Shown: positions 5,570-10,135 of the stretch, one piece after another
Layout of the letters: each line of letters starts with the position of its first letter
Numbering within the stretch: the first letter of the stretch is position 1
From: an uncultured Clostridia bacterium
GTDB lineage: Bacteria > Bacillota > Clostridia > TANB77 > CAG-508
Length of the DNA: 10,135 nucleotides
Assembly (NCBI GenBank): GCA_944386335.1
Contig: CALXAQ010000132.1
Location: 1-10,135, forward strand
Reading direction: 5' to 3'
The notes under the pieces: model-generated
What the model saw: only the letters and a program-made list of their open reading frames with translations
Told to the model about the DNA's origin: nothing
Databases searched by the model: none
Program-made: the position numbers and the translations under genes

Positions 5570-7186
5570 ATGGCTAGTTGCTTAGGATTATATATTGAAA
5601 CTAATTTAATAAAATATGCAAAAGTAACAAAAGAACACGATAATTTAAAAGTGGAATCTTTTGGTATCAAATTTTATGAACAATTAGGAAATGCTATTCA
5701 GCAAATTATTGCAGAAACGTATAGCTATAAAATTCCTATTAGTATTAATTTGTCTGAAGAAACTTATAATTACTTCTATTTCTTCAATTTACTAAATAAA
5801 AACGATTTAAAAAAAGCTATTGAAACAGAGTTTGATTCCTATTGTTTCGATAAAGGTTTTAATAGAAATGCCTTAGAAACTAGATATGCTTTGGTGCCAG
5901 ATTTACAAGATAAAGAAAAAATAAAGGCAATTTATATTTCTACAAATAAAATAGAAATTAATAATAAATTACAAGACTTAGCAAATGCTACAGTTTCCAC
6001 AATAACAGTTATGCCAATGGCTATAGTCAATATTGCAAATATTAAAGAAAAAGAAGGCTATATGATTGTCAATATTGAAGAAAAAACAACAGTTACAACG
6101 GTTATTGATAAAAAAGTATATCATGTGGACAAAATAGACAATGGAATGAAAACCATTTTAGATAGTATTAGTGAAAAAGAAAATTCTTATTCAAAAGCAT
6201 ATGAAATTTGCAAAAATTCTACTATTTATACAATGGAAGGAAAGGAATTACAAGAGGAAGAAAACTTATATCTTGAAGATATTATGCCTACATTGTATCA
6301 AATTTTAGAACAAGTTAAAACTTTAATAGAAGGATCTTTAAATAAAATTGATACTGTTTATATTACAGGTACTGCAAGTGCTATTAATAATATCGATTTG
6401 TATTTTCAGGAATATTTAAGAGATCAAAAATGTGAAATTTTAAAACCATATTTTATACCAGATAGTGTAAAAATTAATATAAATGATTATGTAGAAGTAA
6501 ATTCTGCTATTGCTCTTGCTATGCAAGGTTTAGGATATGGAATTAAAAGTATGAACTTCAAAAAGGCAAGTTGGTTAGATAATATGCCAGATTGGATGAA
6601 AGCAGAAGTTGGAGGAAAACAAAAGGAAACAAAGTCAAAAGGGAAAATAAATTTCTCTTTTAGCCTGAAAGGTGAATTAGATAAAGTAGAAAGATGGCTA
6701 CTTCGTAGTGCAATTAGTGTGTTATGCCTATTTGTTATCTATTCAGGATTTTCTATTTTCTTAGATAATCAGATAAAAAGTAAACAAAAAGAAGTAGAAG
6801 AAAATACAAATGCAACTATGGAACAAATTGCTTTAGCGGATAAAGATTTGACAACGATTAATACAAAAACTACTACTTATCAAGAAATGACAAAAGATTT
6901 ACAAGAATATGGAGAATATAAAACAGATAGCAACCGTACAAAAGATATTATACCAACATTGCTTAGTGAAATTATGTATGCAATACCAACAGGAGTAACC
7001 ATTACTTCTATACAAAATACTTCAGGAACACATATTGTAATTAATGCTGAATCGCAAGAATACGATCAACTGGGATATTTTGTAGGTAGAATTAAAAATG
7101 ATTTAATATTAAGAGATACTGTTTCTACCTCTGGAGTAAAACAAGGTGATGTTGTAAAAATTGTGATAGAAGGAGAGTTGCCATGA
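5570..7186 (+). CDS. Fused PilM-PilN type IV pilus assembly protein
   Basis: This 538-aa protein joins two normally separate alignment-complex subunits. Residues 1-345 form a PilM-like actin-fold cytoplasmic domain. Its N-terminal strand is LGLYIETNLIKYAKV (5-19), a second nucleotide-type loop is MIVNIEEKTTVTTVID (165-180), and the C-terminal YITGTAS is at 264-270. A charged linker leads to one transmembrane helix (about 379-397), a coiled-coil-like stretch (400-450) and a PilN-like extracytoplasmic ferredoxin fold (about 460-536), including EIMYAIPTGVTITSI. The topology matches GspL of type II secretion. The nucleotide loops lack the usual DxG residues, so ATP binding is uncertain. The start at 5570 is chosen over an in-frame ATG at 5525 because AAAGGAG (5558-5564) lies 5 nt before it and PilM proteins begin here. 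It overlaps the next gene by ATGA. Confidence 0.85.
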   Translation: MASCLGLYIETNLIKYAKVTKEHDNLKVESFGIKFYEQLGNAIQQIIAETYSYKIPISINLSEETYNYFYFFNLLNKNDLKKAIETEFDSYCFDKGFNRNALETRYALVPDLQDKEKIKAIYISTNKIEINNKLQDLANATVSTITVMPMAIVNIANIKEKEGYMIVNIEEKTTVTTVIDKKVYHVDKIDNGMKTILDSISEKENSYSKAYEICKNSTIYTMEGKELQEEENLYLEDIMPTLYQILEQVKTLIEGSLNKIDTVYITGTASAINNIDLYFQEYLRDQKCEILKPYFIPDSVKININDYVEVNSAIALAMQGLGYGIKSMNFKKASWLDNMPDWMKAEVGGKQKETKSKGKINFSFSLKGELDKVERWLLRSAISVLCLFVIYSGFSIFLDNQIKSKQKEVEENTNATMEQIALADKDLTTINTKTTTYQEMTKDLQEYGEYKTDSNRTKDIIPTLLSEIMYAIPTGVTITSIQNTSGTHIVINAESQEYDQLGYFVGRIKNDLILRDTVSTSGVKQGDVVKIVIEGELP

Positions 7187-7893
7187 AAAAAATATTGCTA
7201 ATCATTATGATAATATTATTGATAGTTGCAGTTTATTTTGTATTAAGTACAGGCATTGGCATTGGTAACATCCACATATTAGGAATCAAGCAAATTATGG
7301 AAGCAAATGAAAACTTAGACAAAAAAATACAAGAGTTAAATCAAGCTATTGATGTTAGTTATCCTCAAAAAATAGAGGATTTAAAAACTGCTAGTAGAAC
7401 TTTTAAAGAGGCAAAAGACGAATATATTAATTTAACTAGTGTTAGTTCTGATCAAGAAATATTAGATGCTATGAAACAAGAAAGTTATACAATAGAATAT
7501 TTGTGGGCTAGAATAGGAAATCATGCGAAAAAGCAAGGTGTAAATATAGAATTTCAAATTGTTTCTAATGATACAGGTTTGCAAGGAATCTATAATTTAA
7601 ACTTTACAGTAGATGGGAGTTATATAGCTATTACAAACTTTATTTCAGCTATTGAAAATGATGGAGAACTAAATTTTAGAATACAAGGATTTGCTTTAAA
7701 TCCAAATCAAGGAAATGTGTTAAGGTCAACCTTTACTGTTAAAAATGTAGCAATTCAAGGAAATACATCTACACAAACAGTACAAGCTACAAATCAAACA
7801 GAAAATAATACAGAAAACAACATAGAGAACAACACAGAAAATATACAAGGAAATAGCGAAAATGAAATGACCAATACAGAGCAAGCACAGTAA
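7183..7893 (+). CDS. pilO: PilO-like type IV pilus inner-membrane protein
   Basis: This 236-aa bitopic protein has a transmembrane helix at residues 3-22 and a coiled-coil region at about 38-85. A ferredoxin-like domain follows at about 100-192, with the PilO-type helix GSYIAITNFISAIEND (145-160) followed by the strand ELNFRIQGFAL. PilO pairs with PilN to link the inner membrane platform to the pilus; here the partner is the C-terminal part of the preceding PilMN fusion, with which it overlaps by 4 nt. Residues 195-236 are a low-complexity Asn/Thr/Glu/Gln tail with imperfect NTEN units, unusual for PilO and probably disordered. The assignment rests on architecture and position, since PilO sequences diverge widely. 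Confidence 0.75.
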   Translation: MKKILLIIMIILLIVAVYFVLSTGIGIGNIHILGIKQIMEANENLDKKIQELNQAIDVSYPQKIEDLKTASRTFKEAKDEYINLTSVSSDQEILDAMKQESYTIEYLWARIGNHAKKQGVNIEFQIVSNDTGLQGIYNLNFTVDGSYIAITNFISAIENDGELNFRIQGFALNPNQGNVLRSTFTVKNVAIQGNTSTQTVQATNQTENNTENNIENNTENIQGNSENEMTNTEQAQ

Positions 7894-7919
7894 AAGAAAT
7901 AGAAAGGAAATAATGTTAT

Positions 7920-8363
7920 ATGATAAAAACAATTTTAAAAGAAGGAATCATTACCATTTTACTATGTGTAGCTATCTTATTAATACTTAGTGTTATTTTC
8001 TATGATTATAATCCTTTAACAAAGACAGTGCCTAATAAGGTGGCTTATGTAGCACCAAATGAAATAAAAGAAGAACTTGAAGGAGAAATTTCTCGTTTAA
8101 ATACGACAAATATCGTTTATACTATTGAGGGAGCAGATTTAAATGTATATAAGCAAAGTAATAGTTATGTATCAGGAAAAGCAAATCCGTTTGCAAGTTC
8201 CACAACCTCTAATAGTAATACAACAGATAATACAGAGTTAAATAATGAAGAAAATACACAAGGAAATAATGAAAGTACACAAGAAAATGAACAAATTATA
8301 GATAATACAGTTAAAAATCCAGATTCATCAGGTACATTCTTTAATAATACTGGAACAAAATAA
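7920..8363 (+). CDS. PilP/GspC-like single-pass membrane protein
   Basis: This 147-aa protein has a short basic N-terminus, one transmembrane helix (residues about 10-27) and an extracytoplasmic portion. The segment SGKANPFA (85-92) resembles the conserved xDPF-type element of PilP and GspC linker proteins. Residues 93-147 are rich in Asn, Thr, Ser and Glu and echo the PilO tail, including an NTQGN element like its NIQGN. It follows pilO by 26 nt with AAAGGA (7903-7908) 11 nt before the ATG. In diderms PilP contacts the secretin; in a monoderm it may only brace PilMN/PilO. The functional label is tentative, but membership of the pilus operon is secure. Confidence 0.55.
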   Translation: MIKTILKEGIITILLCVAILLILSVIFYDYNPLTKTVPNKVAYVAPNEIKEELEGEISRLNTTNIVYTIEGADLNVYKQSNSYVSGKANPFASSTTSNSNTTDNTELNNEENTQGNNESTQENEQIIDNTVKNPDSSGTFFNNTGTK

Positions 8364-8374
8364 ATAAAGTGGGT

Positions 8375-8398
8375 TATATTTATTTCTTTATAAATATA
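8375..8398 (+). promoter_or_regulatory. AT-only hairpin in the pilin leader
   Basis: TATATTTAT (8375-8383) pairs perfectly with ATAAATATA (8390-8398) around a 6-nt loop, 30 nt before the prepilin start. It could act as a processing or stability element setting pilin mRNA level relative to the upstream genes. There is no T-run, so it is not a classical terminator. Confidence 0.3.
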
Positions 8399-8428
8399 TA
8401 CAAAAAATTATATAAGGAGGAAGGTTTT

Positions 8429-8656
8429 ATGTTAAAAGGTCAAAACGGTGTAACATTAGTTGCTTTAGTTGTTACCATTATCGTTTTAATTATTTTAGCT
8501 GGTGTAAGTATCGCTATGGTAATAGGTGATAATGGAATTATACCAAATGCACAAAAAGCAGCTACAGATCAAAAAACAGCTAGTGACAAAGAAAATAAGG
8601 ATATGAAAAACTTAATTTATTATGTAGAAGACAGCGTTAATAAAGTAGCTCAATAA
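8429..8656 (+). CDS. Short type IV prepilin, probable major pilin
   Basis: This 75-aa prepilin has a 7-residue leader, MLKGQNG, predicted to be cut after Gly7. That exposes VTLVALVVTIIVLIILAG, the hydrophobic assembly helix. The mature protein would be only 68 aa, with a short charged helical C-terminus and the clostridial signature IGDNGII soon after the helix. Position +5 is Ala, not the usual Glu. The start at 8429 has a near-perfect TAAGGAGG (8413-8420) 8 nt upstream; an in-frame ATG at 8369 would add a lysine/aromatic extension before a normal leader and lacks such a site. The strong ribosome binding site and the terminator directly after the gene suit a highly expressed structural subunit. 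Confidence 0.85.
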   Translation: MLKGQNGVTLVALVVTIIVLIILAGVSIAMVIGDNGIIPNAQKAATDQKTASDKENKDMKNLIYYVEDSVNKVAQ

Positions 8657-8664
8657 CTAAATAT

Positions 8665-8712
8665 GAGGTTGCCTAGGTTGATATCATTATATTTAGGTAG
8701 CCTCTATTTTTT
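8665..8712 (+). terminator. Terminator between pilin and prepilin peptidase
   Basis: An 11-bp stem with two G-U pairs joins GAGGTTGCCTA (8665-8675) and TAGGTAGCCTC (8694-8704). It is followed by TATTTTTT (8705-8712), 8 nt after the pilin stop. Partial readthrough would let the peptidase and minor pilins be made at lower levels. Confidence 0.8.
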
Positions 8713-8727
8713 AAAAAGGTAAGAAAC

Positions 8728-9543
8728 ATGGAAATAATTATTTTTTATTTTTTAATATTTTGTATAGGAGCGGTATTTGGCAGCTTTTTTACATTAGCCG
8801 TATATCGTATTCCTCTACACAAAGATATTACACACGAAAGATCTTTTTGCCCAAATTGTAAGCATAAACTATCTTTCTGGGATATGATACCTATTTTAAG
8901 TTATATTTTTTTAAAGGGAAAATGTAGATATTGTGGGCAAAAAATTAGAATACGCTATTTATTATTAGAGGTATGCTCTGGGTTAGTATTCCTTTTATTT
9001 GCTATATCTTTAAATTTACAATTCTTACAAATAGATAGATGGTTGTGTTTGCCATTTGGATTATTATATATAGCAGGACTTTTTATAATAGCAGGAATTG
9101 ATAAAGAAAAACATATGGTATCCAAACCAGTTATATTATACGAAATTATAATTATTTCTATACATATGCTATATCTATGTGTATTAGAACAAACCAATAT
9201 ATATAGATATGTTATATATCTTGCTTTCATTGTATTATGGAATATGCTAGAGATTTTCTATTACAAAAGATATTTGAAAAATAACTATATGTTAGAAAAT
9301 TTAAGTCTATTCTTTATTATGACAATATTTACTTATGAAATAGGAATTATTTTAACAATTATTTTAACTTTACTTTCTATTGCTTTTACAATAGCATTAG
9401 AAAAGATAAAACAGGGGATAATAAGATATAAGAAAGAGAATAAAGATATCATACAAAACTTTCCAGTTGCTTTTTATTTATGTGTTAGCAATATAATTGT
9501 AATGATAATCATGAATTTTTGTACATGTGGGTGGTATCAATGA
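8728..9543 (+). CDS. pilD: Prepilin peptidase (A24 family) lacking the GxGD motif
   Basis: PilD cleaves prepilin leaders at the cytoplasmic face of the membrane and N-methylates the new N-terminus. This 271-aa protein has the N-terminal block GSFFTLAVYRIP (18-29) and a zinc-binding pair of motifs, CPNC (41-44) and CRYC (66-69), with WDMIPILSY between. About six to seven further transmembrane segments follow. The first catalytic aspartate is D125 (AGIDKEK). The second, normally in GxGDxK, is missing: there is no Asp from 126 to 239, and the corresponding region reads NYMLENLSLF, with E190 as the only acidic candidate. The start follows AAAGG (8715-8719) by 8 nt. It overlaps the next gene by ATGA. 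It is either an atypical active enzyme or one whose peptidase function has been lost. Confidence 0.8.
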   Translation: MEIIIFYFLIFCIGAVFGSFFTLAVYRIPLHKDITHERSFCPNCKHKLSFWDMIPILSYIFLKGKCRYCGQKIRIRYLLLEVCSGLVFLLFAISLNLQFLQIDRWLCLPFGLLYIAGLFIIAGIDKEKHMVSKPVILYEIIIISIHMLYLCVLEQTNIYRYVIYLAFIVLWNMLEIFYYKRYLKNNYMLENLSLFFIMTIFTYEIGIILTIILTLLSIAFTIALEKIKQGIIRYKKENKDIIQNFPVAFYLCVSNIIVMIIMNFCTCGWYQ

Positions 9544-9956
9544 AGTTTTTTAAAAAATGCAAAGAAAATAAAGCGGTTATGGGAGTGGATATTGTAGTTT
9601 CCATAGTAGTTTTGTCTTTGTTTGCTGGTATTATTGCAGGAATGTTTGCAGAACTATTTCTGCAAAATATATCTATTAGAATGAATGCGATGGCAGTAAA
9701 CTATGCAATTATTATTTTAGAAGATACAGATAGATTACCTTATGCCGAAGTAACAACAGAAAATTTAATGAATAATGTGCAAGAAAAATACTATATGTCT
9801 GATAATTATACAGCTAATATAGAAGTAACAAACTATAGCGATATAGATAATACAAAGGAAGATATTATAAAAATTGTAAAAGTAACTATCTCTTATCAAT
9901 TACAAGATCAGGACTATAGTTATACTGTACAGAAAATAAAAATTAAAGAAATGTAG
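9540..9956 (+). CDS. PilV-like minor pseudopilin
   Basis: This 138-aa protein has a basic N-terminus, MKFFKKCKENKAVMG, followed by a long hydrophobic helix VDIVVSIVVLSLFAGIIAG. This is consistent with a prepilin-type signal cut after Gly15, though Glu5 is absent and an acidic residue would sit at +2. The soluble part has a helix with AVNYAIIILEDTDRLPYAEV, typical of PilV/GspI-type minor subunits, and a beta-rich C-terminus. The ATG at 9540 overlaps the pilD stop (ATGA) and follows GGGTGG by 5 nt; an in-frame ATG at 9519 would overlap pilD by 25 nt. Minor pseudopilins prime pilus assembly and may form the tip. Confidence 0.7.
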   Translation: MKFFKKCKENKAVMGVDIVVSIVVLSLFAGIIAGMFAELFLQNISIRMNAMAVNYAIIILEDTDRLPYAEVTTENLMNNVQEKYYMSDNYTANIEVTNYSDIDNTKEDIIKIVKVTISYQLQDQDYSYTVQKIKIKEM

Positions 9957-9966
9957 GAGAGGTACT

Positions 9967-10135
9967 ATGAAAAAACAAAAAGGTGTTACATTACTTGCTC
10001 TAACAATCTATGTAATAGCCATTATAGTTGTTATGAGTATATTAGCATTTGTTAGTGAAAATTTTTTCTTTAATTCTTCTTATATTTCCGATACAGGAAG
10101 ATACATTTCAGAATTTAATATGTTTAATATGTTTT
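9967..10135 (+). CDS. Minor prepilin, partial (runs off the window)
   Basis: The first 56 residues of a further prepilin are visible. The leader MKKQKG is followed by VTLLALTIYVIAIIVVMSIL, closely similar to the pilin helix and again with Ala at +5. The mature part begins AFVSENFFFNSSYISDTG. AGGAGAGG (9955-9962), overlapping the previous stop codon, is 4 nt before the ATG. Its position after a PilV-like gene suggests a PilW/GspJ-type minor subunit (inference). The 3' end is outside the window. Confidence 0.75.
   Translation, partial: MKKQKGVTLLALTIYVIAIIVVMSILAFVSENFFFNSSYISDTGRYISEFNMFNMF

Noticed and set aside
7790..7885. Tandem or CRISPR-like repeats in the pilO 3' end
   Set aside because: Units are short, imperfect and in frame, encoding a low-complexity NTEN tail; there are no uniform repeats or spacers.
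8369..8428. N-terminal extension of the prepilin from ATG 8369
   Set aside because: It would place a 20-residue extension before a complete leader, while TAAGGAGG is correctly spaced for 8429.
9519..9539. Upstream start for the PilV-like gene inside pilD
   Set aside because: The ATGA overlap at 9540 with GGGTGG 5 nt before it is a better and more usual arrangement.

Overview
The window is strongly AT-rich, and every recognisable gene lies on the + strand, close-packed, with good Shine-Dalgarno sequences. A dipicolinate synthase subunit A gene, a Spo0E-like small protein and short clostridial-type prepilins point to a spore-forming member of the Clostridia (Bacillota), probably an uncultured gut or environmental lineage. 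No rRNA, tRNA, CRISPR array or insertion sequence was seen.

Layout. The left edge (1-206) holds a strong minus-strand promoter for a divergent gene outside the window. Its -10 lies inside a perfect 20-bp palindrome. A + strand promoter for a short, single-domain biotin-protein ligase (birA) follows. An A-rich spacer then leads to a GC-richer leader (966-1033) with two mutually exclusive RNA pairings and a short leader frame. This leader precedes a two-gene unit: a 66-aa Xre-type repressor and a 112-aa degenerate Spo0E-like protein, closed by a terminator at 1589-1612. Next is a housekeeping/sporulation run: family I inorganic pyrophosphatase, a membrane-anchored TPR protein, dpaA (with a sigma-E-like promoter just upstream and no dpaB after it) and uppP. 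A strong terminator (5302-5354) ends it.

The right half is a type IV pilus (or pseudopilus) assembly locus. Its promoter region carries four 11-bp-phased repeats abutting the -35, and a leader of about 115 nt. The genes run: a fused PilM-PilN protein (GspL-like architecture), a PilO-like protein, a small PilP/GspC-like membrane protein, a very short prepilin followed by its own terminator, a prepilin peptidase lacking the GxGD aspartate, a PilV-like pseudopilin, and the start of another pseudopilin cut by the window end.

Inferred function. PilMN, PilO and the PilP-like protein would form the inner-membrane alignment platform. The prepilin is the probable major subunit, the last two ORFs are minor/initiating subunits, and the A24-family protein would process all three. 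No motor ATPase (PilB/PilT) or PilC platform gene lies in the window, so these must be downstream or elsewhere. The most noteworthy items are the PilMN fusion, the atypical peptidase paired with Glu5-less pilins, the phased repeat array at the pilus promoter, the switch-like leader before the Xre gene, and the dpaA-uppP pairing without dpaB.
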